Source: Burkholderia glumae LMG 2196 = ATCC 33617 (GTDB taxonomy: Bacteria; Pseudomonadota; Gammaproteobacteria; Burkholderiales; Burkholderiaceae). Taken from it: a stretch of DNA of 64,000 nt. The translations under genes and the position numbers were made by a program. The stretch lies in assembly GCF_000960995.1 (NCBI RefSeq), contig NZ_CP009433.1:132021-196020 (forward strand), written 5' to 3'. Below, piece by piece: positions 40,660-48,496 of this stretch. Below the pieces are notes generated by a model. It was not told the DNA's origin and did not search any database. It saw only the letters and a list, made by a program, of their open reading frames with translations. The first letter of the stretch is position 1; each line of letters starts with the position of its first letter.

Positions 40660-42346
40660 GGCGGGTCTCCTCGGGGTAGGTGTGGGGCGCGTCGGCAGCG
40701 CGGGGTTCGGTATGGGCTGCGGTGCGTGCATCGGTAAACAGCGCACCCACGCGACTAACGCCGCGTATCAGATCGACCGCTTTCTCCGCGATCATGATCG
40801 TAGGCGCGTTGGTGTTGCCGCCGATCAGCGTCGGCATCACGGACGCGTCGACGATGCGCAACCCTTCCAGCCCGCGTACGCGCAATTGAGGATCGACCAC
40901 GGCGAGCGCGTCTTGTCCCATCCGGCACGTGCCGACCGGGTGATACACGGTGTCGGTGCGTTGCCGGAGCACGTCGCGGATCTCGTCGTAGGTGCTCGCG
41001 TGCTTGGTAAATGCATCGCGCGTCGTCCACTGCGCAAGCGCGGGCGCTTGCATGAGCCGGCGCGTGAGCTTGAAGGCGGCCACCATATCGTCGAGATCGC
41101 GCGGATCGTCGAAGAAGGCCGGATCGATGCGCGGCGCGTCGAGCGGATCGGCGCTGCGCAGCATGACCGAGCCGCGGCTGCGCGGCCGCAGCAGGCACAC
41201 GTGGCACGACAGCCCATGGCCCAAGTGGAACCGGCGCGCATGATCGTCGACGAGCGCAACGACGAAATGCAACTGGATGTCGGGAGCGTCGAGCCCGGCG
41301 CGCGTCTTCAGAAAACCGCCGCCTTCCGCGAAGTTCGACGTCAGCATGCCGCGGCGTTCGCGGCGAAAGCGCGTCAGTTCGCGCAGCATGCGCAAGCCGC
41401 CGCGCACCGATACGCCCATTGTGTCCGCGCTGCGCGTGCGGTAGCCGAAGATGAAATCCGGATGATCCTGCAGGTTGCGGCCGACGCCGGGCAGGTCGGC
41501 ACGCACAGGAATGCCGAATTGCTGAAGCTCGCGGGCCGGGCCAACGCCCGACAGCATCAGTAACTGCGGCGTCTGCAGCGCGCCGGCCGCGAGCACGACT
41601 TCGCGCCGGGCGCGCAACGTGCGGACTTCGCCGTGCTGCCGCACCTCGACGCCCGCCGCACGCGTGCCTTCGAACAGGATGCGCAGCACCTGCGCGTGCG
41701 TCTCGACCGTCAGGTTGTCGCGGCGACCCACGTGCGGTAGCAGGTATGCGCGCGCGGCGCTCCAGCGCTCGCCGTGCTTCTGCGTGACTTGGTAGAGGCC
41801 GATACCTTCCTGCTGCGCGCCGTTGAAATCGTCGGTCAGCGGCAGGCCGGTTTGCCGGGCCGCCTCGCGATAGCGCGCGTGGAAAGGGTTGTCGGTGCGC
41901 AGGTCGCTGACCCACAGCGGTCCGTCGCGGCCGTGCCATTCGTCGTCGAAGCGCTCGTTGTGCTCGCTCAGGCGGAAGTATGGCAGCACGTTGTCGTATG
42001 CCCAGCCTTCGTTGCCGAGCGCAGCCCAGCCATCGTAGTCGATGCGATGGCCTCGGATGTAGACCATCGCGTTGATCGCGGACGAGCCTCCGAGCGACTT
42101 GCCGCGCGGCTGGTAGCCGATGCGCCCCCCGAGGCCCGGCTGCGGTACCGTGTCGAACGCCCAGTTGTTGACGCGGGTCGGCAGCATCGCGACGGCGCCT
42201 GTCGGCACGTTGACGATCGCGCCATCGCCGCGGCCGCCGGCCTCGAGCACGCAGACGGAGATGGCTGGGTCTTCGGTCAGGCGCCCTGCGACGACGCACC
42301 CGCCCGAACCGCCGCCTACGATGATGTAGTCGAAAGTCTTGCTCAT
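40646..42346 (-). CDS. GMC-family FAD alcohol dehydrogenase/oxidase
   Basis: The protein has 566 residues from ATG 42346 (GGAGATG upstream). DYIIVGGGSGGCVVAGRL is the FAD-binding loop, GKSLGGSSAINAMVYIRGHRIDYDGW is GMC signature 1 and GALQTPQLLMLSGVGP is signature 2. YHPVGTCRMG carries the catalytic His. Members oxidise choline, polyethylene glycol, aromatic or aliphatic alcohols. Here the operon order (ALDH, GMC, BVMO-hydrolase) suggests oxidation of an alcohol to a ketone or aldehyde that the neighbours process. Confidence 0.92.
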   Translation of the reverse strand: MSKTFDYIIVGGGSGGCVVAGRLTEDPAISVCVLEAGGRGDGAIVNVPTGAVAMLPTRVNNWAFDTVPQPGLGGRIGYQPRGKSLGGSSAINAMVYIRGHRIDYDGWAALGNEGWAYDNVLPYFRLSEHNERFDDEWHGRDGPLWVSDLRTDNPFHARYREAARQTGLPLTDDFNGAQQEGIGLYQVTQKHGERWSAARAYLLPHVGRRDNLTVETHAQVLRILFEGTRAAGVEVRQHGEVRTLRARREVVLAAGALQTPQLLMLSGVGPARELQQFGIPVRADLPGVGRNLQDHPDFIFGYRTRSADTMGVSVRGGLRMLRELTRFRRERRGMLTSNFAEGGGFLKTRAGLDAPDIQLHFVVALVDDHARRFHLGHGLSCHVCLLRPRSRGSVMLRSADPLDAPRIDPAFFDDPRDLDDMVAAFKLTRRLMQAPALAQWTTRDAFTKHASTYDEIRDVLRQRTDTVYHPVGTCRMGQDALAVVDPQLRVRGLEGLRIVDASVMPTLIGGNTNAPTIMIAEKAVDLIRGVSRVGALFTDARTAAHTEPRAADAPHTYPEETRHAIA

Positions 42347-42372
42347 GGAATCATCTCCGGAAAATCGGTGGA

Positions 42373-43794
42373 TCACGCGAAGCGCGTCAGCACGCGCAGC
42401 AGCAAGTCGAAGGTCTTGCCGTACGGCGGATGGAACAGCGCGGTGCCGCTGCGGCGCGCCTGGTGGAACACGGGCTTGTGGTGACTGAACGTGTCGAAGC
42501 CCCACTTGCCGTGATACGCGCCGATCCCACTTGGGCCGACGCCGCCGAACGGCTGGTGTTCCTGCGCGAGGTGCCAGAGGCAGTCATTTACGGTGACGCC
42601 GCCCGACACCGTCTCGCGCAGCACGCGGTCGCGGCGCACAGCGTCGCGACCGAACCAGTAAAGCGCGAGCGGGCGCGGCCGGCGGCTGACGTAGTCGATC
42701 GCGTCGTCGACGCTCGCGTATTCGACGATCGGCAGCACGGGACCGAAGATCTCCTCGCGCATCAGCCGCATCGTGTCGCGCGCGCCGATCACGACGGTCG
42801 GCGGACACTTGCGCGACGCCCCGTCGAAGCGCTCGCCGGCCGGGTTGATTTCGAGCACGCGTGCGCCGCCGTCGCGCGCCTCGTCGATCAGTGCCGCGAG
42901 CCGGCCGCGGTGCCGCGCGCCGATGATCGCCGTGTAGTCGGGATTGGCTGCAAGCGTCGGGTAGCGGCGCACGATCGCGTCCGACAGCCGCGCGGCAACC
43001 GTCTCCGCGGTGCCAGCCGGCACGAGCAGGTAGTCGGGAGCGATGCAGGTCTGGCCCGCGTTCAGCAGTTTGCCGAACGCGATGCGCGCGGCGGCGTGCG
43101 CGATGTCGCACGACGGATCGAGGATTGCGGGCGATTTGCCGCCCAGTTCGAGCGTGACGGGCGTGAGGTTCGCGGCCGCAGCCAGCGCGACGTCGCGGCC
43201 GACCGCAGTCGAGCCCGTGAAGAACAGGTGATCAAACGGCAGGCCCGCGAACGCCTTCGCGGTGTCGACGTCGCCCCTCACGATGCTAAGTTCGTCGGCG
43301 TCGAACGCGTCGGCGACGAGCGTGTCGAGCAGCGCCGACAGCCGCGGCGTCAGTTCCGACGGCTTGACCAGCACGCGGTTGCCGGCGGCGAGCGCCGCGA
43401 CTGCGGGGCCGAGCGCGAGCTGGAGCGGGTAATTCCACGGCGCCATCACGCCAACCACGCCGAGCGGCTGCGGCGCGAGCCGGTTGTAGCCGGGACGGAA
43501 GTGCGGCGCGGTTGGCACGCGGCATTCGCTCATCCATTGCTTTAGATGCGTATGCGCATGGCGAATGCCGCTGCGGACGACGAAAAGTTCGGCAAGGCGC
43601 GTCTCGTGCGCGGACCGTCCGCCGAAATCGGCATCGATCGCATGCACGATCGCGGGCTCGTGCGCGTCGAGCAGGGCGCGCAGGCGATCGAGACGCGATA
43701 TCCGCGTCGAGAGCGGCGGAGCGGGGTCACGGGCAAACGCTTCGCGCTGGCGCTCGAAGCGGACCGCGAGATCGGTGGGGCGACTCGGGTGCAT
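42373..43794 (-). CDS. NAD(P)-dependent aldehyde dehydrogenase (coniferyl aldehyde dehydrogenase-like)
   Basis: The protein has 473 residues from ATG 43794 (AGGAGA 7 bp upstream). PWNYPLQLALGP and FTGSTAVGR form the cofactor site, TLELGGKSP carries the general-base Glu and NAGQTCIAPD the nucleophilic Cys. The C-terminus has the FSHHKPV...FPPYGK-like end typical of the short CalB/ALDH3-type group. It is first in the leftward catabolic operon, 26 bp before the GMC gene, and divergent from the AraC-type regulator. Confidence 0.9.
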   Translation of the reverse strand: MHPSRPTDLAVRFERQREAFARDPAPPLSTRISRLDRLRALLDAHEPAIVHAIDADFGGRSAHETRLAELFVVRSGIRHAHTHLKQWMSECRVPTAPHFRPGYNRLAPQPLGVVGVMAPWNYPLQLALGPAVAALAAGNRVLVKPSELTPRLSALLDTLVADAFDADELSIVRGDVDTAKAFAGLPFDHLFFTGSTAVGRDVALAAAANLTPVTLELGGKSPAILDPSCDIAHAAARIAFGKLLNAGQTCIAPDYLLVPAGTAETVAARLSDAIVRRYPTLAANPDYTAIIGARHRGRLAALIDEARDGGARVLEINPAGERFDGASRKCPPTVVIGARDTMRLMREEIFGPVLPIVEYASVDDAIDYVSRRPRPLALYWFGRDAVRRDRVLRETVSGGVTVNDCLWHLAQEHQPFGGVGPSGIGAYHGKWGFDTFSHHKPVFHQARRSGTALFHPPYGKTFDLLLRVLTRFA

Positions 43795-43810
43795 GGTGTC
43801 TCCTGCGGAA

Positions 43811-43913
43811 GCGATGGTGTCGTTCGGACGACGACTAGACAACGCCGATGGTGCCGGCTGTATGGGAAAACGCCAATGGTGCTTCGGGACAATTGTTTTA
43901 GTATTTGGGACAA
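43811..43913. promoter_or_regulatory. Direct repeats in the divergent ALDH/AraC control region
   Basis: Three copies of a [C/G]C[G/A]ATGGTG element lie at about 43811, 43845 and 43873, and GGGACAA occurs at 43886-43892 and 43907-43913, 21 bp (two helical turns) apart. Direct repeats on one face of the helix are the usual binding pattern of AraC-family activators. The assignment rests on pattern only. Confidence 0.5.
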
Positions 43914-43938
43914 ATCGGCGCTTTGAGGGTTTCTCCGC

Positions 43939-44991
43939 ATGAGCTTCTGGGACTTCACCCGGAGTCCGGCCAGCGCCCGGTTGCTGGTCGATTTCGGCGA
44001 CGAACGCGGCGTGTCTCACGCGGCGCTGCTGGCCGGCACGGGGTTGACGGACGCGCAACTCGACGACCCGAACGTTGAGGTGACGGCCGCACAGGAACTG
44101 CGGTTGACGGGCAACCTGCTGCGCTCGCTCGGGCATCCGGCCGGTCTCGGGTTCGAGGTCGGCCTGCGCTACCATTTCTCCGCATACGGCGTGTGGGGCT
44201 ACGGGCTGATTGCGAGCGCCACCGCGCGCGACGCGCTTGCGCTGGCGATGCGTTTCCTACCACTTACCTACGCGTTCACCGTCATCACGTATCGCGAAGA
44301 ACCCGACGCGGGTGTGCTCAATTTCGGCGCGCCGGAGCTACCGGATGCTCTGAGCCGGTTCTGCGTCGAGCGCGACATGGCAGCGGCGGCGATGCTGCTG
44401 CAGGACACGGCAGGGGGGGATTTCGCGCTGTCGCGGTTCACGGTACAGGCCGCGCGCGCGACACCGGCACGCCATACGACGGCACCCGTGCTGCGGATCG
44501 GCGGCGTCGAGCCCGAGTACGGCGCGCGTTCGAACAGTCTCGCATTCGCGCGCGCGTACCTCGACCGGCCGCTGCCGCACGCGAACCCGATCACGGTATC
44601 GATGTGCGAACAAATGTGCAGCCGGCTGCTCGACGCACGGCGGGCCCGCATCGGTACGTCGACGATGATTCGCCACTACCTGAATGCGACGTGGGGCGGG
44701 GCGTCGCTTTCGCTTGAAGAAATGGCTCGGATGATGAACACGAGCGCGCGCACGCTCAAGCGCAGGCTGCAGGAAGATGGCACGACCTTCCGAACCCTGC
44801 TCAATGAATCGCGCAGCGCGATGGCCGAAACGCTGTTGAGCGACGCGCACCTGACGCTCACAGAAATTGCGGAGCGGCTTGGTTTCAGCGACTTGTCAAG
44901 TTTCTCCCAAGCGTTCAAGAGATGGTACGGGGTCGCGCCGCAGGTTCATCGCGCGGGAATGGCGCACAGACGGAAAGGGACGAGCCGATAA
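43939..44991 (+). CDS. AraC-family transcriptional regulator
   Basis: The protein has 350 residues. The N-terminal ~230 residues match the Arabinose_bd-type ligand domain of regulators such as OruR (WDFTRSPASARLLVDFGDERGVSHAALLAGTG). The C-terminal ~100 residues have two HTH motifs, SLEEMARMMNTSARTLKRRLQEDGTTF and LTEIAERLGFSDLSSFSQAFKRWYGVAP. It is divergent from the ALDH-GMC-BVMO operon across a 144-bp control region with direct repeats, so it is probably the substrate-responsive activator of that pathway. Confidence 0.92.
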   Translation: MSFWDFTRSPASARLLVDFGDERGVSHAALLAGTGLTDAQLDDPNVEVTAAQELRLTGNLLRSLGHPAGLGFEVGLRYHFSAYGVWGYGLIASATARDALALAMRFLPLTYAFTVITYREEPDAGVLNFGAPELPDALSRFCVERDMAAAAMLLQDTAGGDFALSRFTVQAARATPARHTTAPVLRIGGVEPEYGARSNSLAFARAYLDRPLPHANPITVSMCEQMCSRLLDARRARIGTSTMIRHYLNATWGGASLSLEEMARMMNTSARTLKRRLQEDGTTFRTLLNESRSAMAETLLSDAHLTLTEIAERLGFSDLSSFSQAFKRWYGVAPQVHRAGMAHRRKGTSR

Positions 44992-45219
44992 GGCGGAAAT
45001 ATTCGCAGGAGACCGCCGGTCGGCGAGGAAGCGCAGCGGTAGATGTGAATAACGCGTTCGGCGCACCGCGAATGCAAGCTCCACTACCCTAAAAGGAATG
45101 ACGGGTTGCTGACCGCAGCGGCCGCTCAAATGTAAGCGCTCTTTGAAGGACGCCATTGCACGACGAGGCTGATTCACCGAGGCTACGTGTCCATGTTCAA
45201 TGAGCGTGGACAGGTGTGC

Positions 45220-45696
45220 ATGAACGAGCAACACGGAGGTTTGCAGAGCCGGTTGGTGGCCGATCGCAAGCGAGACGGACGGCGCAAGTACGACGAGGAT
45301 GCGAAGCGCGAGTTGATACAGGCGTGTCTGAAGCCAGGGGTGTCGATCGCGCGGACGGCCATGGAGCACGACATCAATCCGAACCTCGTTCGGACGTGGA
45401 TTTCCAAGTATCAGCGCGAACAAGCCGCGGGCGAGATAGCCAGCTCCGCGGCGGAGCCGTCACGAGAGGCTCGCGTCGAGTTGTCGACGGCTTCCGTGCC
45501 TGAGGAATCAGCCTTCATGCAGGTCGTCACCTCTGCGGCTGCCCCCACTCCGGCTAAATCGGCTGCGGTGTCCTCGCTGAAGGTGCACTTACCAAACGGC
45601 GTTTCCTTGGAGCTGAGCCAGGCGAACTTCGATGAACTGACGATGCTCGTCCAGATGCTCGGGAGGCTGCCGTGTTCCGGTTCGACGAAGGGCTGA
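45220..45696 (+). CDS. tnpA: IS66 TnpA accessory protein
   Basis: The protein has 158 residues from ATG 45220, the likely start by comparison with the family; an upstream ATG at 45193 is also in frame. RKYDEDAKRELIQACLKPGVSIARTAMEHDINPNLVRTWISKYQRE is the HTH of IS66 OrfA, and the C-terminus has the conserved VHLPNGVSLELSQANFDELTMLVQMLG. It overlaps tnpB by 25 bp, the usual coupling. Confidence 0.9.
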   Translation: MNEQHGGLQSRLVADRKRDGRRKYDEDAKRELIQACLKPGVSIARTAMEHDINPNLVRTWISKYQREQAAGEIASSAAEPSREARVELSTASVPEESAFMQVVTSAAAPTPAKSAAVSSLKVHLPNGVSLELSQANFDELTMLVQMLGRLPCSGSTKG

Positions 45697-46022
45697 AGGT
45701 CTACCTGCATCGCGATCCGGTCGACTTCCGCATGGGCATCAACGGGCTGTCGATCCTGGTCGAACAGGCGATGCGCCTGAACTCAATGACCTCGGCGCTG
45801 TTCGTCTTCGGCAACCGCCGTCGTGATCGAGTCAAGATCCTCGGCTGGGGCGGCAACGGTTTCTGGTTACTGCTCAAGCGACTCGAAGCCGACCGCTTCG
45901 TCTGGCCGAACGGTGGCGACACGATCACGATCAGCACCGAGCAGTTGCACTGGCTGCTCGACGGCATCGACCTGGCCGTGATCCAGAAGCATCCCCAGCG
46001 ATATTACGCGCGGATGAGCTGA
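45672..46022 (+). CDS. tnpB: IS66 TnpB accessory protein
   Basis: The protein has 116 residues of the IS66 Orf2 family: VYLHRDPVDFRMGINGLSILVEQAMRLNSMTSALFVFGNRRRDRVKILGWGGNGFWLLLKRLEADRFVWP is the full conserved core. It is required for transposition in IS66 elements; the biochemical role is unknown. Confidence 0.93.
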   Translation: MFRFDEGLKVYLHRDPVDFRMGINGLSILVEQAMRLNSMTSALFVFGNRRRDRVKILGWGGNGFWLLLKRLEADRFVWPNGGDTITISTEQLHWLLDGIDLAVIQKHPQRYYARMS

Positions 46023-46047
46023 ACACCACGCAGGTGGCGTGGTCTAA

Positions 46048-47610
46048 TTGGCCATGCCGAACAGCCCCGTCATGCCGAGTGTTGAGCAATACCAGGCACT
46101 GCTCGCCGAACGCGATGCGCTGCGCGGTGAGCTTCGGCTCGTGACGGCTCAGCGCGATCTGGCCGAAGAGAAACTGCGGGCCTACAAGCACGAACTGTTC
46201 GGCGCCTCGAGCGAGGCGCGCCATGCCGACCAGCTCGGCCTGTTCAACGAAGCCGAGGCGCTGGCGACGACTGCCGACGCGCCCGCGCGCGAGGATATGC
46301 CCGGTACATCGGTCGCGGCCCACACGCGAGGCAAGCGCGGGCGCAAACCACTCGATCCGAATCTGCCGCGCGAGGTCGTGCGGCACGAGCTGCCCGAGTC
46401 CGAACGGTTCTGCGCCCATGACGGCCAGGCCCTCGTCGAGATCGGCGTGGAAACGAGCGAACAGCTCGACGTGATTCCCGAGCAAGTGCGCGTCGTTCAG
46501 CACCAGCGGGTCAAGTACGCGTGCCCATGCTGCGATCTCGGCATCAAGGTCACGCTGGCGCCGACGCGCATCATTCCGCGCGGGCTGCTCACGGAATCCG
46601 CGCTGGCGTGGATCATCACCGGCAAGTATCAGTACGGCATGCCGCTGTATCGTCAGGCCACACTGCTGCGTCGCTTCGGCGGTGACATCTCGTCGAATAC
46701 GCTGGCCGCCAGCGTGGTGCGGGTAGGTCTGGCCACGCAGCCGGTGATCAACCTGATGCGCGACGCGCTGCTCGAATCGAACTTGATCTACGGCGACGAA
46801 ACCACGTTCCAGGTGCTGAAGGAACCAGGACGAAGGCCGCAGACGAAGAGTTACCTGTGGGCGCAGGTCAACGGCTCGGGGCCGTCCGTGCGGATGTTCT
46901 CCTACTCGCCCGGGCGCGGTGCTCAACATGCGCAGAAGCTGTATGCCGGTGTACAGCCCGGCACTGCGCTGATGACGGATGGCTACGAGCTCTATAACGG
47001 CATCGCCCACGATCACCAGCTCGTGCATCTCGGATGCTGGGCACACGTGCGCCGCGGCTTCATCAAGGCCGAGGAGTCGGTGCCGAAGGCGGCACGCTCA
47101 CCGGATCTGCTGGCCACACGCTTCGTGGCACTGATCGGCAAGCTGTTCGCGGCCGAGGCGCGCAGCGCGAAGTGGGAGTCTGAACGTCGGCGACGGCTGC
47201 GCGCCCGGTACAGCGCCCGCGTGCTCGTCATCATCGAGCGCATGCTAATCGAGCATCTGCCGGGCGTCGTGCCGTCGAGTTTGCTCGGCAAGGCATTGCA
47301 GTACATGAACGGACAGTGGCCCAAGCTGGTCCGCTACGTCGAGAACGGCAACTGGCCGATCTCGAACAACCTGTGCGAGAACGCGATAAGGCCGTTCGTC
47401 GTCGGCCGCAAGGGCTGGCTGTTCTCTGATACGGTCGCCGGTGCGCAGGCCAGTGCCAACCTGTACTCCCTCGTCGAGACGTGCAAGGCGAACGGCATCG
47501 AGCCGTATCGCTATCTGGTCTGGCTGTTCACCAGGTTGCCGCTCGCTGCAACCGCCGACGACTACGCCGATCTCATGCCTTGGAGAATGTCTGCTGGCCT
47601 CAACCGCTGA
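46048..47610 (+). CDS. tnpC: IS66 TnpC transposase
   Basis: The protein has 520 residues. It has an N-terminal leucine-rich segment, a zinc-finger-like region (RFCAHDGQALVEIG...VKYACPCCDLGIKV), and the DDE core with YGDETTFQVL, MTDGYELYNGI and ENAIRPFVVGRKGWLF, then the IS66 C-terminal domain (YSLVETCKANGIEPYRYLVWLFTRLP). All catalytic regions are present, so the element may be active. Confidence 0.93.
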   Translation: MAMPNSPVMPSVEQYQALLAERDALRGELRLVTAQRDLAEEKLRAYKHELFGASSEARHADQLGLFNEAEALATTADAPAREDMPGTSVAAHTRGKRGRKPLDPNLPREVVRHELPESERFCAHDGQALVEIGVETSEQLDVIPEQVRVVQHQRVKYACPCCDLGIKVTLAPTRIIPRGLLTESALAWIITGKYQYGMPLYRQATLLRRFGGDISSNTLAASVVRVGLATQPVINLMRDALLESNLIYGDETTFQVLKEPGRRPQTKSYLWAQVNGSGPSVRMFSYSPGRGAQHAQKLYAGVQPGTALMTDGYELYNGIAHDHQLVHLGCWAHVRRGFIKAEESVPKAARSPDLLATRFVALIGKLFAAEARSAKWESERRRRLRARYSARVLVIIERMLIEHLPGVVPSSLLGKALQYMNGQWPKLVRYVENGNWPISNNLCENAIRPFVVGRKGWLFSDTVAGAQASANLYSLVETCKANGIEPYRYLVWLFTRLPLAATADDYADLMPWRMSAGLNR

Positions 47611-47635
47611 GGGGCGTCGTTAAAAGACCGCGTAC

Positions 47636-48185
47636 GATCTATCTCTCGGAGGAGCGGGCACTGGCGGCTCGCGACGTCATCCGCTTCACGCGCGGAGACG
47701 AACTGGTCAAGAACGGCCATGAGGCGACGGTGGTCTCCATCCAGGGCAACCAGGCCGTTCTTCGTCTCGCGGACGGAAAGGAGATCCCGTGGGATCTCGA
47801 CGCCCAACGTCACTGGGATCATGCCTACGCGGCGACGGTCCACGCTGGCCAGGGCGCGACGCGGGAGCAGGCCATCCTGCACATCCCGTCCGAAAAGCTC
47901 GGGCGCGATCCTGACGACCCACGCCGACAATCCGACATTGCGATGACCGTGCGTCGCATTTTCGGTGACCGCAGCTTCTACGTCGGCATCACCCGCGCCG
48001 TCGACGATCTGCTAGTCTATACGACAGGCGCCGAGACGGCCCGATGGGCAGTCAGCCAGCATCAGGACAAGTCGAGCGCTCTCCAGACGCTACGTGAACA
48101 CGATGAGGCGCAACAGGCCGTATCTGCTCCACAACGCCAGCGACGGCAACAGGTGGTTCAGGAGATGCAGACCGATCCGGATTGA
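47636..48185 (+). pseudogene. Second copy of the relaxase 3' end
   Basis: From the IS66 right end, 183 codons (EIYLSEERALAARDVIRFTRGDELVKNG...) match the C-terminus of the relaxase at 5776-8697 almost residue for residue for ~150 positions, then diverge in the Gln-rich tail (HDEAQQAVSAPQRQRRQQVVQEMQTDPD). It is the end of a paralogous relaxase truncated by the IS66 insertion. It gives a ~550-bp homologous segment in inverse orientation to the functional gene. Confidence 0.88.
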
Positions 48186-48496
48186 GCACATCGAAACGGC
48201 GGCCGCCAGCTAGGCCTCCTGGAGAGCGTTTCCCACGTTTGATTAGTTTCTGCAGGGTTTAACCAACGCGCCTGCCACACGCATCGTTTCGCGAGTTGCG
48301 CTCACGAAACCTTAGTGCGTGTCCTACCGATTTCTCGCCCGCGATCGACAGGCTTGGTACTCTCGCGTCGAAATGACTCGGCATCCGAAAAAGGCGCCGT
48401 GGGCGTTGCCATGCGCCGGTGTCAGACGACCCTCCGTTGACGCTGAGCGATAAAAAAACGTGAGAGCATCAGTACTCCGGCAGTGCATTTAGTATC
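48186..48496. other. Intergenic stretch without recognised genes
   Basis: About 310 bp between the relaxase fragment and the end of the mutase gene. It is less GC-rich than its neighbours and marks the junction between mobile-element debris and the biosynthetic operon. No clear terminator or coding frame is seen. Confidence 0.4.

Larger units (their letters stand above)
45132..47635 (+). mobile_element. Complete IS66-family insertion sequence (2,504 bp)
   Basis: The left end GTAAGCGCTCTTTGAAGGAC pairs imperfectly with the right end (inverse GTACGCGGTCTTTTAACGAC, then GCC in both). It contains tnpA, tnpB and tnpC in order. IS66 elements make 8-bp target duplications, but the flanks differ here (GCTCAAAT left, GATCTATC right), so one side has been lost by deletion or recombination. 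The right flank is the relaxase gene fragment. Confidence 0.9.
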
